Positions 53,581 to 63,510 of a DNA stretch of 64,000 nucleotides are shown one piece after another. Made by a program: the position numbers and the translations under genes. The notes below the pieces were generated by a model. It had not been told where the DNA came from. It saw only the letters and a program-made list of their open reading frames with translations, and searched no databases. This DNA comes from Dickeya fangzhongdai. Lineage in GTDB: Bacteria > Pseudomonadota > Gammaproteobacteria > Enterobacterales > Enterobacteriaceae. The stretch covers positions 1,860,001-1,924,000 of the forward strand of contig NZ_CP025003.1 in the NCBI RefSeq assembly GCF_002812485.1, read 5' to 3'. The first letter of the stretch is position 1. The number at the start of each line of letters is the position of its first letter.

Positions 53581-55181
53581 TGGGTGTCTCCTGTGGTGCG
53601 CCAGCGGGTCACGCGGCGTTCCAGCCGCTGGCCGAGGTAGTCGATCAGCGCGCCGGTGACGCCAATCAGCAGCATGCCGCTGAGAATGATGGGCATATCC
53701 AGCAATTGCTGGGCGTTGATCATCAGGCTGCCGATCCCGACGCCGGACGACATGAAATATTCCGCGCCGATGGCGCCGAGCCAGGCGTAAATCATCGCCA
53801 GCCGTAGCCCGGTGAACAGCGCGGGCGCCGCGCCGGGCAGGATCAGTACGCGCAGGCGGCGCAACCACGGCAGGCGCAGCACCTGTGCTACTTCCTGCAA
53901 GGCGAGGGAGCGCTGGCGCACGCCGCGATGACTGGCGACCAGCATCGGAAAGAACGCCACCAGCGCGATGAAGATCACCTTGCCGCCGTCGTCGTTGCCG
54001 ACCCAGGCGGTAATCAACGGCAGCCAGGCAAACAGCGCTACCTGACGCAACAGCGTCAGCGTCGGGGTAAATACCGCCTCGGCGCGCGCGCTCAGCCCCA
54101 GCGCCAGCCCGGCCAGCAGACCGGCGCTTGCGCCGAGGGCGCCGCCCGCCAGCGCGCGCCACAGGCTGTGGCGCATGGCATCGGGCAACGAACCCTCTCT
54201 CACGCCATGCCAGATAGCGCGGAGCACATCGCCGGGCGGCGGCAACAGCAGCGCATCGATCCACCTGTGATAGCTGGCCAATTGCCACAGCGCCAGCAAT
54301 AGCAGCGGCGCCGCCAGCCCGATGGCCTGACCGGCGGGTACGGCGTGCAGCCGACCGACCGGTGGATGCGGCCAGGCGATCAGCCGTTTGTCCAACTGGT
54401 TGATGCCCCATTCCATCAGCAGGCCGGTCAGCCCGATGACGGCGATGCACACCAACACGATATCCAACTGGAATAGCTGGCGTCCCCACACCATCAGATA
54501 GCCGATGCCCTGCGATGAGGCGAGCAGTTCCACCACAATCAGCGACACCCAGGCTTGCGACAGCGCCAGCCGCAGGCCGGTAAACCACACCGGCAACGCG
54601 GCGGGCAGAATCAGCCGGGTCAGACGAGTAAGCCGCGGCAGGCGCAGGGTGCGCGCCACGTCGAGCAAGTGTGGCGGGACGTCGCGTACGCCGCGTTGGC
54701 TGTGCAGCGTCACCGGCACGATCACCGCTTTGATCAGCACCGCCAGCTTGAGGCCGTCGTCGATGCCGAACAGCACCATAAACAGCGGGATCCACCCAAG
54801 CGTGGGGATTTGGGCCAGCGCGTAGACGGTGGGATACAGCAGCCGTTCCGCCCGCACCGATGCGCCCATCAGCGCGCCCAGCAGCGTGCCGGCCAGTACG
54901 CCGGCGGCAAGCCCGCTCACCAGACGGTGCAGGCTGATCAATAACTGACTGAGCAGGTCGCCCTGCAACAGAGCGACGGCCGTTGCCGCCACCCGCGACG
55001 GGGCAGGCAGGATTTGCGGCGGCATCCATCCCTGCAGGCTGCTGAGGCTCCACAGCAGCAACACCGCCAGCGGCAACAGCAACGGCGCGGCGATACGCCG
55101 GGTTTGACGCGGCGTGAGCGGGCGTGTCGCCTGCGGGGCTTTCACAAACCAGGATTTATGCATGACCAATGGCTTATTCAT
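53577..55181 (-). CDS. Fused double ABC permease, module B (SsuC/TauC-like, AtsB-type)
   Basis: A 534-residue protein with two tandem SsuC-type permease domains (about 1-275 and 280-534). The coupling regions are RTLRLPRLTRLTRLILPAAL in the first half and QVLRLPWLRRLRVLILPGAA in the second; GIGYLMVWGRQLFQLD and GIGSLMINAQQLLDMP follow. It is collinear with the module A permease over its length and clearly paralogous. The start with ATG at 55181 is uncertain; an ATG six codons later is possible. It overlaps the ATPase by 4 bases. Confidence 0.85.
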   Translation of the reverse strand: MNKPLVMHKSWFVKAPQATRPLTPRQTRRIAAPLLLPLAVLLLWSLSSLQGWMPPQILPAPSRVAATAVALLQGDLLSQLLISLHRLVSGLAAGVLAGTLLGALMGASVRAERLLYPTVYALAQIPTLGWIPLFMVLFGIDDGLKLAVLIKAVIVPVTLHSQRGVRDVPPHLLDVARTLRLPRLTRLTRLILPAALPVWFTGLRLALSQAWVSLIVVELLASSQGIGYLMVWGRQLFQLDIVLVCIAVIGLTGLLMEWGINQLDKRLIAWPHPPVGRLHAVPAGQAIGLAAPLLLLALWQLASYHRWIDALLLPPPGDVLRAIWHGVREGSLPDAMRHSLWRALAGGALGASAGLLAGLALGLSARAEAVFTPTLTLLRQVALFAWLPLITAWVGNDDGGKVIFIALVAFFPMLVASHRGVRQRSLALQEVAQVLRLPWLRRLRVLILPGAAPALFTGLRLAMIYAWLGAIGAEYFMSSGVGIGSLMINAQQLLDMPIILSGMLLIGVTGALIDYLGQRLERRVTRWRTTGDTQ

Positions 55182-55421
55182 TTTTCTTTGTAAGCTCAGT
55201 CAAAACGAAGAGATAGGGTATAAAAACCTGATTTCCCGGTGATACGCCAATGCAATAAACCGATATTGCGCGTGCAAGAAATGCATATGACCCGCTACCC
55301 GGCACCGGTGCTGATTTATGCTTTTTTTTGCTGATAAATCATGGAAATGTTATTTACGGCGCACCGGTCGCGTTCGCTAGTTTCTCGCCATTGAAACCGC
55401 CTGCAATGAGTGGAGAAAATC

Positions 55422-56519
55422 ATGCAACAACAACAAGATCGTCATCGTTACCGTGGCTGGCGCCGCCTGTTTAAAGGCGCGGGGCTGGTGCTGTTGACGG
55501 TCGCGGCGCTGGGGAATTCAGCACGGGCGCAGGAGGCCAAACCGACGGAAATCCGCATCGGGCTGCCGGATCAGAGCGCGGGCAGCAAGCCGTTTATCGG
55601 CGGACCGCTGGGGTTGGCCTATATTCGCCACAGTCTGGAACAGGTGTTTGAACCACAGGGCATCAAGGTGCATTGGTCGTTCTTTAAAGGCGCGGGACCG
55701 GCGGTGAACGAAGCGTTGGCCAACCAGCAACTGGATGTGGCCTACCTCGGCGATCTGGCGGCGATCATCGGCCGCTCCGGCGGGTTGCCTACTCGGGTGC
55801 TGCTAGGGTCGCGCGGTTCCAGTTCGTATCTGGCGGCGACGCCGGAGTCCGGCATTCAGCGTATTGAGGATCTGCGCGGCAAACGGGTGGCGGTCTACAA
55901 AGGCACCGCCGACCAGCTGTCGTTTGAGCGGGCGCTGAAAAGCGCCGGGCTCAACGAGCGGGATATCCGGGTCATCAACCTTGACTGGACCGCCGGCAAA
56001 GCGGCGCTGGCGGCCCGGCGCGTCGACGCGGTGTGGGGCGGCGTGTCGCTGCTGGCGCTGCGCCCGCAGGGGATTCGCATTATTACGTCCAGCCGCGACC
56101 TGGGTTGGGCCAATACTACTCAGGCAGTCGTGCTGGCGACGCAGGATTTTATCCAGCGCTACCCGCAGGTCACGCAACAACTGGTGACGACGCTGGTGCA
56201 GGAAGCGCATTGGGTCAGCGACCCGGCGCATCTGGCGGACTATATCAAACTGATGGCGGACCAGAGCCAGATTCCGGCCGTGCTGTTTGAAGAGCAGTTC
56301 CGGCCGGATTCGCTCAACCTGCAAAGTTCACCGCGTCTGGACCCGTTCCTGCGCAGCAACCTGCAGGACAGCGTGCAGCGCGCCGGCACAGCCGGATTAA
56401 TTCGTTCCGCTTTTTCGGTGGAGGAGTGGCTGGATAATCGCGTTGTCGATCAGGCACTGAGCGATCTGAAACTGGAACCACAGTGGCCGGCGTATGACGC
56501 CAGCGGCAAACCGCAGTAA
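55422..56519 (+). CDS. Periplasmic binding protein of module B (SsuA/AtsR-like)
   Basis: A 365-residue ABC binding protein with a signal peptide (basic start RHRYRGWRRL, then LVLLTVAALGNSARAQ). It shares FFKGAGPAVNEALANQQLDV and AYLGDLAAIIGRSGGL with the module A protein. GGAG lies seven bases before the ATG; a GTG four codons earlier is less likely. It is divergent from the permease-ATPase operon across about 240 bases, where both promoters must lie. Confidence 0.85.
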   Translation: MQQQQDRHRYRGWRRLFKGAGLVLLTVAALGNSARAQEAKPTEIRIGLPDQSAGSKPFIGGPLGLAYIRHSLEQVFEPQGIKVHWSFFKGAGPAVNEALANQQLDVAYLGDLAAIIGRSGGLPTRVLLGSRGSSSYLAATPESGIQRIEDLRGKRVAVYKGTADQLSFERALKSAGLNERDIRVINLDWTAGKAALAARRVDAVWGGVSLLALRPQGIRIITSSRDLGWANTTQAVVLATQDFIQRYPQVTQQLVTTLVQEAHWVSDPAHLADYIKLMADQSQIPAVLFEEQFRPDSLNLQSSPRLDPFLRSNLQDSVQRAGTAGLIRSAFSVEEWLDNRVVDQALSDLKLEPQWPAYDASGKPQ

Positions 56520-56523
56520 TGCT

Positions 56524-57450
56524 TTATACGGGAACGGGCTGGCGTAGCCGGTCCTGTTCCAGAATGGCGTCGATCATCAGTTGCGCTAGCGGCGGCAGCG
56601 GTTTTTGCAGGCTGGAGATAATGCCGAACCGGGTCTGCATCTGCGCCCATTCCGCGGGTTGTTCGGTGAGGGCGATCTCCACCAGTTGATGGCTATCGCG
56701 GCCGAGCGCAAATCCGTCCTCGCTGGAAAAACTGATGGCCTGGGTGTGGCGCAGCACGCTGAACACCGAATGGATGTGGTCGCACTGAATCTGCGGGCGA
56801 TAGTCCGGCTGGCCGGTCAACGCCGCCAGCACCTTACGCATGCCGACCGGCAAATAGGGCGACGCGAGCGGAAAGCGCAGCAGGTCGTCGGGCGAGACCT
56901 GCGTCTGCTGCGCCAGCGGGTGGTCGCGGTGGCAGATGAAGAAACAGCGGCGCGGGTTGAGCGGCTGCACCCGCAACTGCGGGTCCAGTTCGGCTTGCCA
57001 GGCGTCGGCCACAAAAAACGGCCACTCTTCGGCCTGTAGCCGCTGATGCAGCGCATGCCAGTTGTCGACGCAGTAGGTGACGCGCGCCCGCGGCCGCAGC
57101 AGGTGGAAGGCGGATATCGCCTGCGGGATCAGCGCCGCCGCCGGTGCCGGGCCGCAGCCGAACGCCAGCTCGCCGGCGTCATCCTCGCCGAGTTGCCGCA
57201 TGTCCTGAATCAGCTCCCACGACAGCGCCTGCATGCGCTGGGCGAAAGGCAGCAGCTTTTTGCCCTGCCAGGTGAGCGTGAACTGCTTGCTGTGCCGCTC
57301 CACCAGCGGGTGACCGAGGGTTTGCTCCAGCGTCTGAATGCTGCGGCTGAACGCGGATTGCGACAGGCAAACCGCCTCCGCCGCCTGCACAAAACTGCGG
57401 TGTTCCGCCAGCGCCAGAAAATTGCGCAGTTGTCGTAAATCCAGATGCAT
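56524..57450 (-). CDS. LysR-family regulator of module B
   Basis: A 308-residue LysR-type regulator, paralogous to that of module A (LRQLRNFLALAEHRSFVQAA, SQSAFSRSIQTLEQTLGH, FGCGPAPAAALIPQAISAF). It ends 4 bases from the end of the convergent binding-protein gene. The ATG at 57450 gives the standard LysR N-terminus; a start 23 codons earlier would add unrelated sequence. It probably controls module B in response to the transported compound or to sulfur status. Confidence 0.85.
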   Translation of the reverse strand: MHLDLRQLRNFLALAEHRSFVQAAEAVCLSQSAFSRSIQTLEQTLGHPLVERHSKQFTLTWQGKKLLPFAQRMQALSWELIQDMRQLGEDDAGELAFGCGPAPAAALIPQAISAFHLLRPRARVTYCVDNWHALHQRLQAEEWPFFVADAWQAELDPQLRVQPLNPRRCFFICHRDHPLAQQTQVSPDDLLRFPLASPYLPVGMRKVLAALTGQPDYRPQIQCDHIHSVFSVLRHTQAISFSSEDGFALGRDSHQLVEIALTEQPAEWAQMQTRFGIISSLQKPLPPLAQLMIDAILEQDRLRQPVPV

Positions 57451-57736
57451 GATGTTCTCGCCCGGGCATGGAAATCCGGGCCAGCCTAGGCTGACGGGCG
57501 TTGGCAAAGCAATGAACAAAAACGCATAACTTATAACAGGTTATCTGTCGGTTTTGTCCGGGCGATAGATGGTGGAGACACCGGCTGGAATATCCCGCTC
57601 TTCCGAGACCCGCTTGCCGAAGCCTGCGGATCCCGGTCTGAGCAATCTAACTCAGCTTTATAAGCCGATGCATCCGGTGCGCTATCTCTTTATCCATGTG
57701 CAGCGTTGTCACCCTTTTAAGTCGCGAAGTATGGCG

Positions 57737-59974
57737 TCATTTTCTGGCTAATGCGGCAATATCCACGCTGCTCAACGCCCCCGACAAGATCCTGAAATAG
57801 TCATAACGCCCCTTTATATTGGCGTCGCGCGCGTACTGCGAGCGGCCAAGATAGGCCGACTCGGCCACACCAAGCTGATAGGGCGCTAGCGTAAATTTTT
57901 CATTACGTCCGACCTCTATGCCATCGATATAGACGATGCAGATATTGCCAGACAATGTCATCGCAACATGTACCCATTTACCGACGGGGAATGTGGTGTC
58001 TGCCGTCACGCCTTCGACCATATAACCATGTAGGATCGATATCCTAAACGTTGGCTTCCCGTTATTTCCAAATGGTGTCAGGCTGATCCAGCGGCGTTCG
58101 CCAGAACCAATGTCGAAAATCCTGCCCCACGAACGTGAATCGTCCGCACAGAATCTGGTTTCAATTGTGAAATCACCCAGTTTCGACAGGGGGCCATCCG
58201 GCAGTTTCAGGTAGCCATCTACGCCATCAAGCACCAGCGCAGTACCCGTGCCATCCGGTCCCGTTCCCCAACTGGCACCGCCTGACAGCGAACTCACTCC
58301 CCACTTGCCTGTGCTGTCTGCGGCAGTAATGCCAGAGCCTTCGTTCAACGCAAGATGGAATATTTCTTCCACCTGAATCGGTACTCTGACGGTGTCCGAC
58401 GCCGCGGTTTCTCCCCCCGCAATGAACGCTTTCACGCGATAGTAGTAGCTCGCTGCCCTCGTAATATCGCTGTCCGAATAGGTCAAAAGATCAATGATGT
58501 CAGTCGCAATGACGGTGAACGGCCCATTAGCAACGGTGGCGCGTTCGAGGGTATAGCGCGTAGCGCCAACAACCCCCCACCAGGAAAGTTCTACCTTGTC
58601 GCCACGGCGGTTGGCAGTCAGGCCGGAAGGGCGCAACGCCGTCGTCTCAACGGCCAGGTCGCGTGAGAACAGTAACGTACCGTATCCCGTTCCGTCGCCC
58701 CCGCCGCCGTATTCCGGGTACACTTTCTGTACCTGTTTGAACACATAGGGCGTTGCAATACCTTTTCGCTTTGCATAGTGGTTATAAATAGCCTCCCAGC
58801 ATGGCCGTTTATTCCCTTGGCTCGACGAGGAAACGGCTTCCATCAAGCCATGCCTGTTGCGGTAGTTCATCCAGGGCATTGCATAGAACCCGCCCGTTTC
58901 GTCGTTCAGGTTTGATTTCGCGACAAACTCTGCACCGGCAAGAAAACGGTTATTGTCGTATCCATAAATGTCATCGCCTTGATTCCACGCCATTTCACAG
59001 AAAGCCGCGCCCAGACTTATTCCTAGCGTAGTGTGTCCCTGATCGCGACCGCTTTCCTGCCATTGCCCAAGGTAACCGGGATGCACATGTACCACTGCTT
59101 GCATGCCGGCTCCGTTGCCCTGACCGTATTTGTAGTAGTCAATCGCTTCCTGATAGATGTCGGGGCGATCGCACAGCACGCCGATCGCCAGAATATTAGC
59201 TATCGCGCATTGGTCCCAATTGGCCCAGTAATTGGTGATATCCGCACCGTTATGCACATCCAGGAATTGCCTCGACATCGGATAGAACACCGTCAACATC
59301 ATATTCTGGAAGCGCTCCAGGTCTGCTGCAGCCCACCCGGAATAGCTGCGCATGATTTCAGCAACGTTGGCAAATTGATAGCCGTAGATACCCGCGGCCA
59401 GCCAGCGATCGGCGTTGCCAGTGACCGTCTTTAGCGTGGAAGACCACGCATTAAGATACTTGATCGCTTCCTCTGCATACGCGGTGTCTTGCGTGATTTT
59501 CCAGCGTACCGCCAGACGGTAGGAACGCTGCACATCAACATACAGTAATGAAAAATTCTGCCCGTCACCTCCCCGCACAATTGTCTCAGTGGCGCGCGGG
59601 GTCGCCCCCAACTGTGAATAGGCATCTTTTACAAACGGTTCCCATCCATCTACCCAGGGTTTCTCACCGGTTGCCAGCTTCTTGCTTATACGGACGAAGT
59701 CATCTTCAGTGTGCAACAAGCCGGGATGGGTGAAGGTGCGGTTTTCTGCGTGAAGCGCCGGCGCAACGGTGCCCGTTGCTGCGGCTACGATTGCACGAGT
59801 TAGAAAACTGCTTCTAAATCGCCCCAGCAGCCCGCTGAATACGATACTCGCGCCAGCTTGCAGAAAGCGACGCCGTGGCATGGAGTCCAGTTGTTTTTGA
59901 GTAGTCACAGGCGTGGCGTCTGCTTCTGGTGTCGACGGAAAATCACGCTGCAGCGTGTGTGGTATTCTCTTCAT
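57737..59974 (-). CDS. Tat-exported polysaccharide-lyase-like protein with FnIII and LamG domains
   Basis: A 745-residue exported protein. A Tat-like motif PRRRFLQAGASIVFSG lies near residues 33-48 after a hydrophilic leader. The catalytic part (about 80-450) resembles the alginate lyase/PL38-type alpha-toroid (HPGLLHTEDDFVRI, NADRWLAAGIYGYQFANVAE, NYWANWDQCAIANILAIGVL). It is followed by a fibronectin III domain (about 460-550) and a LamG/concanavalin-like domain (about 555-740). It probably degrades a uronic-acid polymer at the cell surface or periplasm. GC content is lower than in the genes before it, and the region looks acquired. Confidence 0.72.
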   Translation of the reverse strand: MKRIPHTLQRDFPSTPEADATPVTTQKQLDSMPRRRFLQAGASIVFSGLLGRFRSSFLTRAIVAAATGTVAPALHAENRTFTHPGLLHTEDDFVRISKKLATGEKPWVDGWEPFVKDAYSQLGATPRATETIVRGGDGQNFSLLYVDVQRSYRLAVRWKITQDTAYAEEAIKYLNAWSSTLKTVTGNADRWLAAGIYGYQFANVAEIMRSYSGWAAADLERFQNMMLTVFYPMSRQFLDVHNGADITNYWANWDQCAIANILAIGVLCDRPDIYQEAIDYYKYGQGNGAGMQAVVHVHPGYLGQWQESGRDQGHTTLGISLGAAFCEMAWNQGDDIYGYDNNRFLAGAEFVAKSNLNDETGGFYAMPWMNYRNRHGLMEAVSSSSQGNKRPCWEAIYNHYAKRKGIATPYVFKQVQKVYPEYGGGGDGTGYGTLLFSRDLAVETTALRPSGLTANRRGDKVELSWWGVVGATRYTLERATVANGPFTVIATDIIDLLTYSDSDITRAASYYYRVKAFIAGGETAASDTVRVPIQVEEIFHLALNEGSGITAADSTGKWGVSSLSGGASWGTGPDGTGTALVLDGVDGYLKLPDGPLSKLGDFTIETRFCADDSRSWGRIFDIGSGERRWISLTPFGNNGKPTFRISILHGYMVEGVTADTTFPVGKWVHVAMTLSGNICIVYIDGIEVGRNEKFTLAPYQLGVAESAYLGRSQYARDANIKGRYDYFRILSGALSSVDIAALARK

Positions 59975-60366
59975 GATGGACTCTCTCCCTGATTGATATG
60001 AATTAGCAGTGCTCTGCGGCAGTTCTTTCTCAATAATTACCTGTAAAACCTAAAAGTGGGGAATTCCATGCGCCACTTCGTAAACGTGGCGCGTGTCCTC
60101 CGTCTCTCGTGAGAATATAACGGTATAGTCGATGTGACTCTGCTTTTTTAGCGCACCTGTGAGCCATTCCTTTATTTTTAATGCAGGGTAACCGCATGCC
60201 GGATATTACCCGCCGGACAGAAATCATCTTGCTCGTCTGCTGAAGAATCGGCACTAAAAATAAAAACGACTTTCTGTGAAAAAAGCCGTTTTCGGATCGG
60301 TTCTAATCAAAATTTATTAATGGTTAACGGCACGATTGTTACATTTCTTGCCCTATAGAGAATGGC
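59975..60366. other. Intergenic region with terminator
   Basis: About 390 bases between two minus-strand genes. AAAACGACTTT (about 60263-60273) and AAAAGCCGTTTT (about 60281-60292) form an imperfect hairpin with flanking A and T runs, a likely terminator for the amidohydrolase gene. The promoter of the lyase gene must lie between about 59990 and 60250. No gene was found. Confidence 0.5.
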
Positions 60367-62205
60367 TCAAATACCTATTTCTGGAACCGAATGAACCAGT
60401 TTTCCTTTATAGTAGGTTTTTAATACTTTAGTTTTATGAACTTGTTTGATAGGAATTTTGAACAGATTCCGATCAAGCACGATAAGATCCGCGGACTTGC
60501 CAAGTTCGATCGACCCCGTATCCTTTTCCAGCCCCATCGCCTTCGCGCTGTTGATAGTATAAATGCGGATCGCTTCTGCCAGATCGACAGCTTCATCGGG
60601 CGCCAGCGTTCCAGGGACATCACCCAATGGGTTCTGTCGTGTTACCAAACCTTCAATACCGATCCACGGAGACGGTGTCGGACCACCTGCTGGCCAGTCA
60701 GAGCCTCCGGCCACCAGCGCCCCTGCGCGGAGCAATTTCATCGTGGGGACAAAATCTCTCATACGCTCCTCACCGACAGTAACAACGCTGGCTTGCGTCA
60801 TATCCGATGGGAACCACAGCATCGGCGACAGGTCGGCTGCTACACGAAGCCTGGCGAAACGCGGCAAATCCTGTGGCGCAATCAGATGCGTATGGGCAAT
60901 CTGATGCACAGGTCCATTCGGCCCATTGATTTTACGTACTTTTTCGACAGCATCTAACGCAAGCTGTAATGAACCATCTCCAGCCGCATGTAATTTGGTG
61001 GAAATACCTTGCTTGTCGAGCTTAGTCAGAATGTCAACTACCTGGTCTACCGTGTAGTGTGTTTCACCATGAAAATTATTGCCGTGGACATGGTCTGGAA
61101 CATAAGGAGCGAGAAGCTTAGCCGTGTAAGCGGGCGGCACACCATCAAGGACGAACTTGAAGCGGTCGGGGAGGAAATTCGTCGTACGATAGACGTCGCG
61201 TCTGGCAAACAGTTCCATTCCGGCTGCGCCTTCATCCAGTAATGGGGTTGAGACGACAGAGGCCAAAATCTTCAGCGGTAAGCCTTCTGCCCGATCGATT
61301 TTGCTCCAGATCCGCAGATTCACTTCGGAGCTAACGGCTTCTTGCACACCCGTGATACCCAGAGAGACCATCGTCTTTGCTGCACCTCGTCCAGAGGTCA
61401 GGCGTTGCTCCTCCGTTCGGGCAGGAACAAGGCTTTGCACATGCTGGAAGGCAGGGAACTCCTGTAACAATCCGGTAGGTTCGCCAGTCACCGCATCTTT
61501 GACAATCACGCCGCCGGCAGGGCTGACGGACGCGGAGGTGATGTTTGCCAAACGCATCGCTTCACTATTGATCCAGCGGTTGTGATAGGAATCGTCACGC
61601 AGAATAACAGGATGCCCGTTGCTGACTTTATCCAGCCTGGCCAGTGCGTCGGCGCTCATAAGTTCAGACATGCGCGGGCTCCCCCATGATGAGCCGATAA
61701 CCCATCCACCCGGTTCCACCTGTTTCGCACATTCGGAGACTCGCTTTAGCATCTCGTCCAGCGAGCTCTTGCCAGGGAAATTACAGGAGAATAGATCTTC
61801 GTATCCGCCATCCAGCGGGTGGGCATGCACGTCATTGATGCCGGGCATCGCCATTCCCCCTTTGAGGTCAACAACCTTGGTATTGGGGCCGATGAGGTTG
61901 GCGACCTGCGCATTGGAACCAATAAATACGTAACGACCATCGCGCACTGCAATCGCTTCAACCCACGGTTGATGCTGAGTGACGGTGAAAATATTGCCAT
62001 TACGTAAAACCAGTTCGGCGGGTACGTTCTTTTCTGCGACGGCAGAAGAGGGAATAGAAAAAAGTAAACCTGCTATAGATGCAACAAATCCGACCCGTAC
62101 CAGAAAATGGTTTTTTGTCGGTACGTTCGAAGCTAATGGCGGCTTCCTTACACACGTCAATTGGGGGCTACACCCTTCAATATTACCTACACTGGCTCTT
62201 GTCAT
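60367..62205 (-). CDS. Exported YtcJ-type amidohydrolase (amidohydro_3 family)
   Basis: A 612-residue metal-dependent hydrolase. The N-terminal 57 residues contain a basic stretch and a hydrophobic segment (FVASIAGLLFSIPSSAVA) that look like a signal peptide with an unusually long n-region. The amidohydrolase core has the metal motif NDVHAHP (H127, H129), THLIAPQDLPRFARL, GSDWPAGGPTPSPWIG, and a C-terminal LGKSADLIVLDRNLF typical of YtcJ-like proteins. The substrate is unknown. GGGAG precedes the ATG. Its lower GC content and position beside the lyase suggest joint acquisition. Confidence 0.82.
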   Translation of the reverse strand: MTRASVGNIEGCSPQLTCVRKPPLASNVPTKNHFLVRVGFVASIAGLLFSIPSSAVAEKNVPAELVLRNGNIFTVTQHQPWVEAIAVRDGRYVFIGSNAQVANLIGPNTKVVDLKGGMAMPGINDVHAHPLDGGYEDLFSCNFPGKSSLDEMLKRVSECAKQVEPGGWVIGSSWGSPRMSELMSADALARLDKVSNGHPVILRDDSYHNRWINSEAMRLANITSASVSPAGGVIVKDAVTGEPTGLLQEFPAFQHVQSLVPARTEEQRLTSGRGAAKTMVSLGITGVQEAVSSEVNLRIWSKIDRAEGLPLKILASVVSTPLLDEGAAGMELFARRDVYRTTNFLPDRFKFVLDGVPPAYTAKLLAPYVPDHVHGNNFHGETHYTVDQVVDILTKLDKQGISTKLHAAGDGSLQLALDAVEKVRKINGPNGPVHQIAHTHLIAPQDLPRFARLRVAADLSPMLWFPSDMTQASVVTVGEERMRDFVPTMKLLRAGALVAGGSDWPAGGPTPSPWIGIEGLVTRQNPLGDVPGTLAPDEAVDLAEAIRIYTINSAKAMGLEKDTGSIELGKSADLIVLDRNLFKIPIKQVHKTKVLKTYYKGKLVHSVPEIGI

Positions 62206-62570
62206 ATATTCATCTCCCTATGTATTTTTTACGCTATTCCACTAGCTGGGAGTTACATCCTCCATATATTGTTACAATCGGATAATACAAATTGAGCTAT
62301 TAGTGATGTGAAGGCACAAATAGCAAAAACAGCGGTGCTATTCGAGAAATGTGGCATTCTTAGAGAAGCACTGATGTATTCCCGATAAACCCATGTTTGA
62401 CTTATTGTGACTCGACATTAAGGTATTCTGGAGACGGTTTCGACATACTGTTAATAACAGGTATGTTTTGATTAACCTGTGTTTTTGCGCAATCTGTAGA
62501 TCGCGTCAGGCTATGGGTGTTGTGTTTTCTGGGGAACTCAGTTCCCCAGCCATCCGGTGAAAGAGACGTT
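62206..62570. other. AT-rich intergenic region with inverted repeat
   Basis: About 365 bases between the amidohydrolase start and the cdh end, both on the minus strand. ACATACTGTTA (62443 onward) and TAACAGGTATGT form a near-perfect inverted repeat ending at about 62466, which could terminate cdh transcription or serve as an operator. The amidohydrolase promoter should lie near 62220-62330. No gene is supported. Confidence 0.45.
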
Positions 62571-63338
62571 TCAGGTCTGCGCCAGCGCGCAGCTCACATC
62601 CAGAATTTCTTCCGCCGAGCCGCGGTTGAACAGGCCGATAAAATCACGCCGCACCGCCAGCAGAATCAGTTCGCCCTGAGCGTTGGCGGTCAACGCCAGA
62701 CCGTAGTTTTCCATCTGGTCCCCGCGCGTTTGCACATACTGATTGAGCAGCTTGAACGGATCGGTTCGCGTCAGATCGCTGCCGTTCAGCTTGGTTGCCA
62801 GATAGTCGTGGCCCAACAGCGGCTGACCGAGCGACACCCAGTCGTAACCGATGTTAGCGCTTTGGGCGCGCAGCGTCTGGTAGACCTCGGGTTTCAGGCA
62901 GGAAATATGGATATGCAGCTGGCCTTGCGTGCGGCCGTACAGCGAGTTGATCGCCAGCCCGAGCGCGTCGTCCCCGATCGGTTTGCCCATTTGGCTCGAC
63001 AGCCTGTCGCGGTAGCTCCAGGCGGCGGCAAAATAGGCCGGCGTACCGGGTTGCAGCAGCAATGGGCTTTCAATGCCGCTGATGCGATCGGTCGGGATCA
63101 GCAGGTCGTGATACGGTCCGCGCCGGTCTTTGAACAGGGCGTAATGACCTTGCAGATTGACGTCAAGACAAGGGGCGGGCGAGTTATTTTTCTGCTGGTT
63201 GGGTACGCACTGCTGGCTGACGAACGTCCACAACGCGTTGCCATTGCCGCGGCGGGCGAAAGGCTGCCAGAAATAGAGCAGTAGGGCGACCAGCAGCAGC
63301 GTAACGATCAAACCGAGAAGGTATTTCTTGCGTATCAT
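62571..63338 (-). CDS. cdh: CDP-diacylglycerol pyrophosphatase
   Basis: A 255-residue membrane-anchored enzyme that hydrolyses CDP-diacylglycerol to phosphatidate and CMP. A single N-terminal transmembrane segment (residues 6-24) is followed by the Cdh domain with the HIT-like motif RTQGQLHIHISCLKP (H142, H144). Length and sequence pattern agree with E. coli Cdh. GGAA precedes the ATG. Confidence 0.88.
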   Translation of the reverse strand: MIRKKYLLGLIVTLLLVALLLYFWQPFARRGNGNALWTFVSQQCVPNQQKNNSPAPCLDVNLQGHYALFKDRRGPYHDLLIPTDRISGIESPLLLQPGTPAYFAAAWSYRDRLSSQMGKPIGDDALGLAINSLYGRTQGQLHIHISCLKPEVYQTLRAQSANIGYDWVSLGQPLLGHDYLATKLNGSDLTRTDPFKLLNQYVQTRGDQMENYGLALTANAQGELILLAVRRDFIGLFNRGSAEEILDVSCALAQT

Positions 63339-63510
63339 GGCAGGATTCCGTGAAGGGTTGTTGCCGCATGGTTATTGATTGCAACGCAATTGTCGCAACG
63401 TTATTTGTTGCAAGGTGATTCGTCGTATGACGACAGGCTGCATTCGTGTGATGACGCGCCGCATAGTGCCGTGCGCAGATGGCGCCATGATGACAGCCGG
63501 CCGATGCCGA

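Noticed and set aside
52777..55053. A 758-codon open frame on the minus strand covering the ATPase and most of the permease region
   Set aside because: Only its last 267 codons match the ABC ATPase family. The upstream part is an alternative frame of the double permease with Arg/Ala/Gly-rich, repeat-like sequence. GC-rich genes often keep such frames open by chance.
55339..55392. A 17-codon frame upstream of the module B binding protein, considered as a leader peptide
   Set aside because: It has no cysteine or other codon run, and no convincing ribosome site.
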